The notes under the pieces are model-generated. The model saw nothing but the letters and a program-made list of their open reading frames with translations. It did no database searches and was not told the origin of the DNA. Below, in pieces: positions 1-7,087 of a stretch of 15,915 nucleotides of DNA. Numbering within the stretch: position 1 is the stretch's first letter; every line of letters begins with the position of its first letter. Location of the stretch: the NCBI GenBank assembly GCA_014728185.1, contig WJMB01000240.1:1-15915 (forward strand), written 5' to 3'. This DNA is from Candidatus Coatesiibacteriota bacterium. Its GTDB lineage: Bacteria; RBG-13-66-14. Made by a program: the position numbers and the translations under genes.

Positions 1-846
1 CGGGGTCTTGTCGAGGAGGGCCTCGGGAGGCAGGGCTTCTTTCCAGGCCGTCGGGGGCTCGTCCCAGGCCGGCTGTTCGAGGTCCCGGGGCAGCTCGGCG
101 GCGGCCTCCAGCAGGCGACGCAGGTAGTCGAGGGAGAAATCCAGCGCGGCGGCGGCATGCTCACCGTGCAGCGGTGCTCCGTGACCGGGGATGATGCACT
201 CCGGGGCCAGGCTGCGGGCCAGTTCGAGAGCCGCGATGAGCTGCCAGGGGTCACCCCAGTAGAAGTACGGAATGGCCCGCTTCTCGGGTTTGGGGCCGGC
301 CAGCAGGTTGTCCGAGGCGATCAGCAGGCGCCGGCGCGGCTCGTAGACCATCGTCAGGTCCGGGCTGTGCCCCGGCGCGGGGATCAGGGCTAGCTCCAGG
401 GAGCCGCAGCGCAGGACCGTGCGCCCTTCGAGCAGCACGTCGGGGCGCCGCAGCTCGGCCAGGTTGTCCACTGCGGGGCGGCGGGAGATCATCGCCCGTT
501 CACGGCGCCGGGTCTCGAACCAGCGCCGATGGGCCACAAGCGGCGCCCGGGAGCCGACGACGGCCTCGTCGAGGGCTCCGGCGTTGCCCGAGGAGTGGTC
601 GGAGTGGCCGTGGGTATTGACCACGGCGACCAGGCGGGCGTTGAGGGTCTCGACGGCGAAGCGGGCCAGGGCGCGGCCCTGACCGGCGGTCCCCGCCGTG
701 TCGACGATGACGGCCTCGCCGCCGACCTTGCCGGTGTCATGGCCGGTATCATGGCCGGTATCATGGATGACCACGGCGTTGACCGCCAGGGGCGAGCCCA
801 CGGCGACGTGGACGCCGGGCAGGACTGGTGTGGGTTCCTGGATCAC
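1..846 (-). CDS. MBL-fold metallo-hydrolase (3' end beyond window)
   Basis: The first 282 codons of a metallo-beta-lactamase superfamily hydrolase are visible, and the stop lies beyond base 1. The metal-binding set is complete: THGHSDH at residues 78-84 (H79, H81, D83, H84), H160 in PGHSP, D179 in IASDN and H222 in PGHG. This predicts a di-metal (usually zinc) site in the alpha-beta/beta-alpha fold. The N-terminus (LPGVHVAVGSPLAVNAVVI) resembles the first strands of the family. I chose GTG at 846 because GAGG sits just upstream and an in-frame TGA lies a short way further upstream. No signal peptide is seen, so it is probably cytoplasmic. The substrate cannot be told from sequence; the superfamily includes glyoxalase II, lactonases and other hydrolases. 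Oddity: residues 28-39 are three exact HDTG repeats between two early strands. Superfamily call sure, function unknown. Confidence 0.88.
   Translation of the reverse strand, partial: MIQEPTPVLPGVHVAVGSPLAVNAVVIHDTGHDTGHDTGKVGGEAVIVDTAGTAGQGRALARFAVETLNARLVAVVNTHGHSDHSSGNAGALDEAVVGSRAPLVAHRRWFETRRRERAMISRRPAVDNLAELRRPDVLLEGRTVLRCGSLELALIPAPGHSPDLTMVYEPRRRLLIASDNLLAGPKPEKRAIPYFYWGDPWQLIAALELARSLAPECIIPGHGAPLHGEHAAAALDFSLDYLRRLLEAAAELPRDLEQPAWDEPPTAWKEALPPEALLDKTP
731..766 (-). repeat. 12-bp tandem repeat, three units, inside the MBL gene
   Basis: Three 12-base units stand head to tail. On the plus strand they read CCGGTGTCATGG, then CCGGTATCATGG twice; one base differs in the first unit. Each unit is four codons, so the array encodes HDTG three times (residues 28-39) without shifting frame. 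It lies where the fold would have a turn between early beta strands. The pattern fits slipped-strand expansion of a single HDTG turn. Confidence 0.9.
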
Positions 847-1191
847 GTGCCCCTCGTCTCCGGGACCAGCAGGGCGAATCCGCTCAACGGCTTGACTTCA
901 AACAACATCTGGCGGGAATCACCCGCGGGATTACCTGGGAGGCAGCGGCCCCTTTGGCGATCAACAGCGTCATCGTCGAGCGTCCAGCGGGTGGAGCTCG
1001 CCGATGGGCGTGTGCGTCTCCGGGTCTTCGGGATGGGAATCTGCAACCCGCGCCCCGAGCCCAAGTCCCCATCACAATTACCAGATACGTTCATCACACA
1101 AAGCCCGCAAGCCCACAGCCGGATCCCGGTGAACGAAGGTCCACACCCAAACCGCCCGCTGGAGCGTATTCAGCCGTTTCGGATTGGTCCA
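847..1191. other. Gap between GH57 gene and MBL gene; no gene recognised
   Basis: This lies between two minus-strand genes. I found no intrinsic terminator with a T-run and no convincing promoter. A 21-codon minus-strand frame (908-843) reads MLFEVKPLSGFALLVPETRGT, and its TGA overlaps the GTG start of the MBL gene as GTGA. It has no clear ribosome binding site and may be chance. Longer open frames here have arginine/proline-rich translations that look non-coding. Confidence 0.5.
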
Positions 1192-3159
1192 TCAACCGGC
1201 TTCGCTGCGCTCCACCCGCAGCACGTAGGTGCGGTCGTCGAGTTCGAGGCGGTAGCGGCCGGACTCGACATAGCCGACCTCGGCGCGGTGGCAGGTCGGC
1301 AGGCCCATCACCCCGCCCAGGGGACGCGGTGTGAGCTCCCGGGAGCTTCCGTCGGGCTGGTGGAGGACGATCCGCCGGGCGTCGCCGTCGAGCTGGATGA
1401 ACAGTCTGGTGCGGGAGAGAATCGTAACATCGCCGTCGGAGGGAGTCCAGACGCGGTAGTCTCCGGCGATGGGACGATCGAGCTCGGCGGGCGGCTCCAG
1501 ACCGGCGGCGCGCCAGGCGGCTCGCAGGTGGTCGCGGAAGAGGCGGTCGAACTCCCGCTCGGCCTTGGGCGCGGTGGCCTGGTCGGTGCCGTACCACCAG
1601 AACCAGTCCGAGCCCTGGGCGGCGTCCAGGTGATCATAGACCTCCGGGTGGCTGCTCGGGGTGATCCCCCGAGCGTCCAGGCGCTCGCCGAGGACACGCA
1701 GGGCGTCCCAGGCGGCGTTCTCCTCGGGCTCGCCGATCCAGGTGCCCAGGTCGTTGCCCGGGGCGGAGCCGAACTCGTCTATCCAACTGGCGTGGGGCAG
1801 CCCGTCGAGGACGGGACAGGCGACGCCGTCGGTGTCGAGGCCGTCCAGGCAGGCACCGGGGGTGAGGGGCCGGATATCCTCGGCGGCGGCCAGCTCGGCG
1901 TAGAGGCGCAGCAGGAAGTCCCGGCCGTCGTCGGGGTAGGCGCCCCAGGCGTTCTCGCCGTCGAGAATCACCATCGCACAGCCGCGCTCGATCTCGGCGT
2001 AGCGCTGACGCAGCCCCCAGAGGAGGTCGCCGACGGCCTTCTCCGGGTTCAACCGGCTGTAGTGAAATCCGATGGCGTCGGAGAGGGCGTGATCGCGGAA
2101 GAAGAGCCGCCACTCGCCGTGCTCCCCGTGAACCAAACGTGGCAGAGCCAAATCCTTTCCGGTGGGCTTGCGGCCCAGGGCCGACTCCAGCACTCCCTCA
2201 TCGGTGGCGGCCCAGCGGGCTCCGGCGTCGGCCAGGGGATCGATCATGCACTGCCCGACGGAGCCCTCGGCGGGCCACCAGCCCCGGGGACGCGTCCCCA
2301 GCTCATGTTCGAGAACCGCCAGGCCGCGCTCGATATGGCGCCGGGCCTCGGCGGGTCGGGCGTAGCGAGCGGGGTGGACGCTGCCTTCTCGGTCGATGAT
2401 CGCCAGGTCGCTGTCGATGAGCAGGGGCAGGATGGGGTGGGCGTAGGGGGTGGCCGTGAGCTCGATCCGGCCGGTCTCGGCCAGCAGGCGGTGCAATCGG
2501 AGGACCGCCTCGAGGACCCGCGCCTGGACGCGCTCCAACTCGGCGATGTCGGCGGCGTCGAAGTCGCGGCCCTTCTCGATCAAGCCCGCGACGGAAAGCT
2601 CCTCGCCCCAGGGGGTGACCCAGCCGGCGCGGCGCAGCTCGACGGGGAACCAGGCCAGGTTGATCCAGACCGCCAGATCGATGATGTCGCGGCGGGGCAG
2701 GGCGGCGGCCCGGGCGCGGAAATCGTTCAAACGCGGATCGGCGCGCTCCCGCCACAGGTCCAGCTCTCCCAGTTGACCGCTCAGCCGTCCGTAGCGCTCC
2801 AGCAGCTCGGCGTAGCGCGGGTGGATGCCCACCTGGCGCTCCCAGTCGGCGTCGAACCCGTCACGCAGAAGCTCCAGGCGCCGCGGGGCGCTCAGGCCCG
2901 TCGGGGCGTCCCGGGTCAGCTCCCAGAGCCGGTCGGTGCAGCCGGCCCGGTAGTCGGCCAGTTGATCCAGCAGCACCGGGGTCAGGTTGACCGCGCAGCG
3001 CATCCCCGGTGACTCCCACAGCCTAGCGGCCATGCCGAAGTAGTCGCGCAGGGCGTGCAGGCGCACCCAGGGCAGGCGGTAGACGCCCCGGGTCCCCGCC
3101 GCGAAAGGGTCCCGGTAGCGGGGCTGGTGCTGGTGCCAGAGCAGGATGAAATCGAGCAT
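1192..3159 (-). CDS. Glycoside hydrolase family 57 protein (alpha-glucan active)
   Basis: A 655-residue GH57 enzyme, acting on alpha-glucans by a retaining mechanism. The N-terminus holds the family signature HQHQP (residues 9-13). The second conserved region appears as TPYAHPILPLL (237-247). The nucleophile region is WWPAEGSV (294-301), with E298 the likely nucleophile. The acid/base region is FFRDHALSDAIGF (353-365), with D356 or D361 the candidate. A fifth region, ILDGENAWGAYP (398-409), follows. The rest is helical and ends in a small beta-rich segment. No signal peptide is seen, so it likely works on intracellular storage glucan such as glycogen. GH57 includes alpha-amylase, amylopullulanase, 4-alpha-glucanotransferase and branching enzyme; the motifs look closest to the amylase/amylopullulanase side, but the exact activity is open. 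Start ATG at 3159 has GAGG eight bases upstream. The rplS terminator lies upstream, so it should have its own promoter, which I could not identify. Confidence 0.88.
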   Translation of the reverse strand: MLDFILLWHQHQPRYRDPFAAGTRGVYRLPWVRLHALRDYFGMAARLWESPGMRCAVNLTPVLLDQLADYRAGCTDRLWELTRDAPTGLSAPRRLELLRDGFDADWERQVGIHPRYAELLERYGRLSGQLGELDLWRERADPRLNDFRARAAALPRRDIIDLAVWINLAWFPVELRRAGWVTPWGEELSVAGLIEKGRDFDAADIAELERVQARVLEAVLRLHRLLAETGRIELTATPYAHPILPLLIDSDLAIIDREGSVHPARYARPAEARRHIERGLAVLEHELGTRPRGWWPAEGSVGQCMIDPLADAGARWAATDEGVLESALGRKPTGKDLALPRLVHGEHGEWRLFFRDHALSDAIGFHYSRLNPEKAVGDLLWGLRQRYAEIERGCAMVILDGENAWGAYPDDGRDFLLRLYAELAAAEDIRPLTPGACLDGLDTDGVACPVLDGLPHASWIDEFGSAPGNDLGTWIGEPEENAAWDALRVLGERLDARGITPSSHPEVYDHLDAAQGSDWFWWYGTDQATAPKAEREFDRLFRDHLRAAWRAAGLEPPAELDRPIAGDYRVWTPSDGDVTILSRTRLFIQLDGDARRIVLHQPDGSSRELTPRPLGGVMGLPTCHRAEVGYVESGRYRLELDDRTYVLRVERSEAG

Positions 3160-3445
3160 GACCGAAGCCTCGTCCGGAGTGGTGTTCCGCTGTTGCAGGG
3201 CGGCGCTTGAGACCGCTCATCCCTCGCGTGGTTTGCGAACACGTCGCCAAGAGAAAGTCGGGAACGCGGCCCCGCCTGTCCACAGCCGGATTGAACTTAG
3301 CGGCCTGATGACAGGTTGCTGGAGAGCGCCGACCAGATGCAACGTTCAAGTCCAGGCGATGTTCGGCCGAGCCTTGGATCAGTCCTTCACCGCTGTCAAG
3401 GCGCTGATTCGACTCGCGGATCGCTCGTGCCCTGACGACCTTACG
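3160..3445. other. Gap between rplS terminator and GH57 gene; no gene recognised
   Basis: No supported gene. It must contain the promoter for the GH57 gene if the terminator upstream works. A perfect minus-strand TTGACA (3399-3394) has no matching -10 at 16-18 bases, so I do not call a promoter. A plus-strand open frame across 3146-3526 shows no codon bias or recognisable domain. Confidence 0.5.
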
Positions 3446-3473
3446 AAAAAGGGCCACGAGTGGTGCGTGGCCC
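3446..3473 (-). terminator. Intrinsic terminator after rplS
   Basis: Read on the minus strand, a perfect 8-bp stem (GGGCCACG 3451-3458 paired with CGTGGCCC 3466-3473) with a 7-base loop is followed directly by TTTTT (3450-3446). It begins about 30 bases past the rplS stop. This is a textbook rho-independent terminator and separates rplS from the GH57 gene. Confidence 0.88.
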
Positions 3474-3503
3474 CGGCGAACGGTTGTCAGCGGCACGGGT
3501 GGA

Positions 3504-3857
3504 TCAGCGCAGGCGCTTCTCCTTGACCCGGGCGGCGCGGCCGATCTTCTGGCGCAGATAGTAGAGCTTGGCCCGCTTGACGTCGCCAAAACGCAACACC
3601 TTGATATCGGTCAGGTTGGGCGAGTGCAGGGGGAAGATGCGCTCGACGCCGATATTGCCGGTGCCGGTGGTCCGCCGGACCGTGAAGGTCTCGCGCAGGC
3701 CGCCGTGCTTGCGGGCGATGACGATGCCCTGGAACTTCTGGATACGGGTCTTGGAACCCTCGGAAATCTTGACGGAGACCTCGACGGTGTCGCCGACGCT
3801 GAACTCGGGCACCTGATCCTTGAGCTGGTCGGTCTCCAGGCGGTGGATGCGCTGCAT
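3504..3857 (-). CDS. rplS: 50S ribosomal protein L19 (bL19)
   Basis: The 117-residue product matches bL19 end to end and in length (the family is usually about 115 residues). Recognisable stretches are FSVGDTVEVSVKISEGSKTR (residues 19-38), FQGIVIARKHGG, ETFTVRR, GVERIFPLHSP and the basic C-terminal RAKLYYLRQKIGR. The protein binds 23S rRNA at the 30S-50S interface. Start ATG has a strong GAGGA five to six bases upstream. In many bacteria rplS closes the rpsP-rimM-trmD-rplS operon. Here about 900 bases upstream hold no other gene on this strand, so it appears monocistronic, with its own leader and a strong terminator. Confidence 0.98.
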   Translation of the reverse strand: MQRIHRLETDQLKDQVPEFSVGDTVEVSVKISEGSKTRIQKFQGIVIARKHGGLRETFTVRRTTGTGNIGVERIFPLHSPNLTDIKVLRFGDVKRAKLYYLRQKIGRAARVKEKRLR

Positions 3858-3956
3858 GATGGTCCTCGACTGCTGGAACGCCCGGCTTGAGCGTTGTTTG
3901 TCCTTCGTGGGGCGAGAGCCACGGTCGCGGGGTGGTGTAGAGCGTCAGCACCCCGG
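3858..3956 (-). promoter_or_regulatory. Hairpin-rich 5' leader of rplS (candidate control element)
   Basis: Three hairpins can be drawn in succession in the presumed leader: CGGGGTG/CACCCCG (3928-3934 with 3949-3955, 14-base loop), CGTGG/CCACG (3906-3910 with 3919-3923) and AACGC/GCGTT (3877-3881 with 3891-3895). The ribosome binding site follows. A weak extended -10 candidate on the minus strand, TGCTAAGCT, lies at 3988-3980 with only a poor -35. Ribosomal protein leaders often mediate feedback control, but whether this one does is inference. In GC-rich DNA such short stems can occur by chance. Confidence 0.35.
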
Positions 3957-4661
3957 AAGACCGTGAAGAACGGACGGGTAGCTTAGCATAAGCGGGGGGC
4001 GGCGCGCAAGACCCCGCCGCGCATTTATCCCGCGATCACGATTCCCAGCGGTTGTCTCGAACCGGTTAACGCGGCTTGCGCGGCATGGGCATCTCATCGT
4101 GGGTCGATTGCTGATCACGGTTCGGGAAAGGGACGATTGTGTTTGGGGACGGGATAACTTGACCATAACAGACCGCGGCAAGATTGTATGTCAAGCACCT
4201 CAATGCATTGAGACGGCGGGTATGAGTTCAGATAAAGTGAGCTGATTGCGAAGCACAGAATCGCCGGGGTCGGGAGCAACAGCGATAGGTGACACCATGA
4301 AAGCCCACTATCAGTCAGTCCAGCCGATCCATCCGCTCGGGAACGACCGCACAATTCATTCAACGGGCCGCGGAAGCCCCGAGCTTAACGACCGAAATCA
4401 ATCCCCTCACCTTGGTCAGCGCAGGTTTCGAAGTGGAGGAAAAGCAGCCGACCAGACATCATCCTTGGGATGACGGGAGCTCAAATCGATATCCCGCTGG
4501 TGACATCGTCGGCCGACCGCCCGGGGTCGACCATCGCGCAAAGCAGTCCCGGCGCGGATTCTCACCAATCGCGATCGGCCGCTTCAGCATCGTCGACGTA
4601 GTTCGATCATGTCAAATCGGTTCCTAAGTCGAGCGGAACTACTGTTTTCCAAGAAAAGTGT
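3957..4661. other. Long gap between divergent rplS and propeller gene; no gene recognised
   Basis: About 700 bases without a supported gene or tRNA. Short open frames on both strands (for example 4246-4473, 4412-4627, and minus 4115-4363) lack ribosome binding sites, codon bias and recognisable motifs. Base composition is less GC-rich than the coding DNA. It contains a 14-base perfect palindrome (4199-4212) and a shorter one, GTCGGCCGAC (about 4508-4517). Confidence 0.5.
4199..4212. repeat. 14-bp perfect palindrome CTCAATGCATTGAG
   Basis: A perfect inverted repeat with no spacer in the gap between two divergent genes. Its length and symmetry would suit a dimeric DNA-binding protein. It is more than 200 bases from the rplS promoter candidate and about 450 bases from the propeller-gene promoter, so any role is unproven. 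Confidence 0.35.
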
Positions 4662-4690
4662 TTGCCGCCACCCATTTTTTACTATATATT
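4662..4690 (+). promoter_or_regulatory. Sigma70-like promoter for the propeller protein gene
   Basis: A -35 of TTGCCG (4662-4667) and a -10 of TATATT (4685-4690) are separated by exactly 17 bases with a T-rich spacer. A start of transcription near 4697 would give a leader of about 70 bases. It ends in the strong ribosome binding site AGGGAGG (4755-4761), four bases before ATG 4766. The promoter lies downstream of a possible earlier in-frame start at 4658, which rules that start out. Confidence 0.7.
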
Positions 4691-4765
4691 AGCGGTAGAT
4701 ATCCTAGGGAAGTCTACCAATTCGGCATTATCTTCTTTTCCCCTCTACCATTACAGGGAGGCGAC

Positions 4766-6907
4766 ATGAAAAAGGGACTCATCCTACTGATCGTTCTGGG
4801 ACTCGGCCTTATCGGGGCTCAGGCCCTGGTACGGGTCCAAGACAGTTGGGTCGACGGACCCAGCGAGCCCGGCCCGGTGACCGAATTCGGCGAGGCCTTC
4901 GCCAGCGGCGCCGGTATCAACTTCTACTACTGGGGCAACCTCTGGCTGGGCTTCCAGCCCAACCTGACCCCGACCCAGCACGCCGTGGGCACACAGAACG
5001 CGGCCTATTACGCCAAGACCGGCGACATCGACAGCGACCGCGACGACGACGTCTTCGCCTCCTCATCGGCCAGCGAGGACTTCGTCTGGTTCGAGAACCA
5101 GGGCAATGGGGTCTTCAGCGCCGCCAATACCATTATCCCCAGTACGGCCTATGTGGCCTACAACTTCGTCGACCTGGACTTCGACATGGACGGTGATCTG
5201 ATCATCGGCATCGACCAGGGCAGTCATCACTTCTCCTGGTTCGAGAACGACGGCGGCAGCTTCACCGAGCACGTCATCGACCCCGATTTTAGTCAGGTCG
5301 ATATGGGTGTCGCCGTGGACTTCGACCAGGACGGCGATCTGGACATCTTCGCCGGAGCCTATCAGAGCTCGGCCCTGAAGTGGTTCGAGAACCTGGGCTG
5401 GAACTCCGGCGAGGGCGACTTCGACTGGGCCATTCACGTCCTGGTGGCCTCGGGCCACAACGGAGCGGAGAACATCGGCCTGGCCTCGGGCGACTTCAAC
5501 GATGACGGCTGGATCGATGTGGCCTTCTCCTGCCGCGGCAACGGTGAGATCGTCTGGTGGGAGTACGACGAGAACTGGACGGACCCGACGGCGGCCTTCA
5601 TCGAACACGTCATCGACACCGGCGTCAGCCAGGCCTATAGCTGCGTGGCCGAGGACATCGACTGGGACAACGACCTCGACCTGGTCACCAGCAGCCGCAA
5701 CGGTCGCATCGACTGGTACGAGAACGACGGAACCGGCGCCTTCACCCACCATTCGATCGCCACCGGCTACAGCGGCTGCCGCGAGGTGACACCCATCGAC
5801 GCCGACTACGACGGCGACTACGACATCCTCTCGGCCTCCCAGACCGCCAACACCCTGGACTGGTGGGACAACGACGGTTCGATGAACTTCACCCAGCGAA
5901 GCTGGGCCACCGGCTACGACGGCGCCCACGGCGTGGTCAGCGGCAGCTTCACCGACACCCGCGCCCCCCTGGGTCTGACCACGGCCAACACCGACGACAC
6001 CGTGGACTGGTGGGACATCACCGAGGGCTACCGCACCACGGGAACCCTCCACAGCTCGGTGCTGGACACCGAAATCGAGGACCCGGACTGGCACACCTTC
6101 TTCTTCAATGAAACCGAGCGCCCCGACACCACCATCGAGTACTACATCCGGGGCGGCGACAGCTATGACGACTGCGTCAACGCCGCCTGGATCGGACCAT
6201 ACGATGAGATATTCAACATCGGCGACGCCATGGGCGAGGGTCTGCGCTTCTTCCAGTACCGCGTCGACATGGGCACGACCAATCCCGACTTCTCGCCCAC
6301 GGTCAACCAGATCCAGGTCTACTTCTACGATCCCGCCGCCGTCGACGACCTCGTCATCGACACCGCCACCCGCGACGAGGGCGTGCTGGTGAGCTGGAGC
6401 ACCCAGCAGCAGGCCGCCGCCTACGACCTGCTGCGCGCCCCGGCCGCCGAGGCCGACATCGAAACGAGCTACACCAAGCTCAACGATATTCCGCTGCCCG
6501 GCAACCAAAGCGTCGCCTACCTCGACCGCGACTGCGCGGCCGGCGGACACTACGCCTACAAGGTGCGCGTCACCGCCGACGACGGTGAAGTCTCCACCTT
6601 CGGACCGGTGATAGGCACGGCTCCCGGCGAGGGCTACGGGCTGCGCCCCGTCCTGCGTCAGAGCCATCCCAACCCGACCAACTATCTGGCGCGGATCGAG
6701 TTCGAGCTGCCCGCCGCCGCGACGGTCAACCTGGAGCTCTTCGACATCTCGGGCCGTCTGGTCCAGCGGGTCATCGACGAGCGCGCCCTGAGCGCCGGCG
6801 CCCACAACGCCACCGTCAACACCGCCCCGCTGGCCTCCGGCGTCTACCTCTACCGCCTCAGCGTCGACGAAGTAACCCTGACCCGACGCATGGTCGTCGA
6901 GCGTTAA
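4766..6907 (+). CDS. Secreted FG-GAP/VCBS-type beta-propeller protein with C-terminal sorting domain
   Basis: A 713-residue exported protein. A signal peptide (MKK then a leucine/isoleucine-rich core, residues 1 to about 20, ending AQA) leads the chain. Residues about 85-420 hold seven similar blades. Six carry an Asp-rich loop (near 88, 136, 185, 243, 297, 345) of the D-x-D-x-D-G-D type seen in calcium-binding FG-GAP/VCBS repeats. All seven carry a Trp-aromatic-acidic motif such as WFEN, WYEN or WWDN (near 108, 158, 206, 265, 317, 366, 415). The seventh blade has lost its Asp loop. A beta-sandwich-like domain follows (about 425-522), then a fibronectin-III-like domain (about 525-617). The final 85 residues (SHPNPTN...FELP...VNLELFDISGRLV...SGVYLYRL...RRMVV) match type IX secretion/FlgD-like tails. 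Likely surface-exposed or released, perhaps for adhesion; no catalytic residues are recognised. The start is fixed by the ribosome binding site and promoter. Confidence 0.9.
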   Translation: MKKGLILLIVLGLGLIGAQALVRVQDSWVDGPSEPGPVTEFGEAFASGAGINFYYWGNLWLGFQPNLTPTQHAVGTQNAAYYAKTGDIDSDRDDDVFASSSASEDFVWFENQGNGVFSAANTIIPSTAYVAYNFVDLDFDMDGDLIIGIDQGSHHFSWFENDGGSFTEHVIDPDFSQVDMGVAVDFDQDGDLDIFAGAYQSSALKWFENLGWNSGEGDFDWAIHVLVASGHNGAENIGLASGDFNDDGWIDVAFSCRGNGEIVWWEYDENWTDPTAAFIEHVIDTGVSQAYSCVAEDIDWDNDLDLVTSSRNGRIDWYENDGTGAFTHHSIATGYSGCREVTPIDADYDGDYDILSASQTANTLDWWDNDGSMNFTQRSWATGYDGAHGVVSGSFTDTRAPLGLTTANTDDTVDWWDITEGYRTTGTLHSSVLDTEIEDPDWHTFFFNETERPDTTIEYYIRGGDSYDDCVNAAWIGPYDEIFNIGDAMGEGLRFFQYRVDMGTTNPDFSPTVNQIQVYFYDPAAVDDLVIDTATRDEGVLVSWSTQQQAAAYDLLRAPAAEADIETSYTKLNDIPLPGNQSVAYLDRDCAAGGHYAYKVRVTADDGEVSTFGPVIGTAPGEGYGLRPVLRQSHPNPTNYLARIEFELPAAATVNLELFDISGRLVQRVIDERALSAGAHNATVNTAPLASGVYLYRLSVDEVTLTRRMVVER

Positions 6908-6940
6908 GGTGGAACCCTAAGAACAAGAGCACAGCCATTC

Positions 6941-6969
6941 AAGATGGAGCCAGCATTTGGCTCCATCTT
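6941..6969 (+). terminator. Hairpin terminator after the propeller gene
   Basis: A perfect 12-bp stem (AAGATGGAGCCA 6941-6952 with TGGCTCCATCTT 6958-6969) encloses a 5-base loop, starting 33 bases after the stop. The T-run is interrupted (TT then GATTGTATTA), so termination may be incomplete. The stem could equally serve as a 3'-end stabiliser. Confidence 0.75.
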
Positions 6970-6993
6970 GATTGTATTACCGTTCATCTTGGC

Positions 6994-7022
6994 TTGGAAT
7001 GCCCTCGGGCGGCTGGTATACT
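6994..7022 (+). promoter_or_regulatory. Sigma70-like promoter for the TPR gene
   Basis: A -35 of TTGGAA (6994-6999) and a -10 of TATACT (7017-7022) have a 17-base spacer, and TGG just before the -10 makes it an extended -10. Transcription would start near 7029, giving a leader of about 59 bases. Confidence 0.7.
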
Positions 7023-7087
7023 TAGTTTGAAGGGTTTTTATCAGCATAGGCCGTCTCAATCGCCGTGACCATCACCCCGCTGGATAA

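Noticed and set aside
529..3012. Open frame of 827 codons on the plus strand
   Set aside because: It runs antisense to the GH57 gene and the MBL gene. Its translation is Gly/Val/Gln-rich without domains, as expected opposite a gene with strong G/C third positions.
3394..3399. Perfect minus-strand TTGACA upstream of the GH57 gene
   Set aside because: No -10-like hexamer at 16-18 bases downstream (CCAAGG, CAAGGC, AAGGCT).
4045..4075. Minus-strand GGTTCGAGAC resembling a tRNA T-loop
   Set aside because: The flanking bases do not form the five-pair T-stem, and no acceptor, D or anticodon arms can be drawn.
4658..4765. Upstream in-frame start for the propeller protein
   Set aside because: It lies before the promoter's -10 and has no ribosome binding site; ATG 4766 has both AGGGAGG and a proper signal peptide.
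5063..6805. Open frame of 580 codons on the minus strand inside the propeller gene
   Set aside because: Antisense shadow. The plus-strand frame has signal peptide, repeats and sorting tail, while the antisense translation is a Val/Gly/Asp-rich low-complexity chain.
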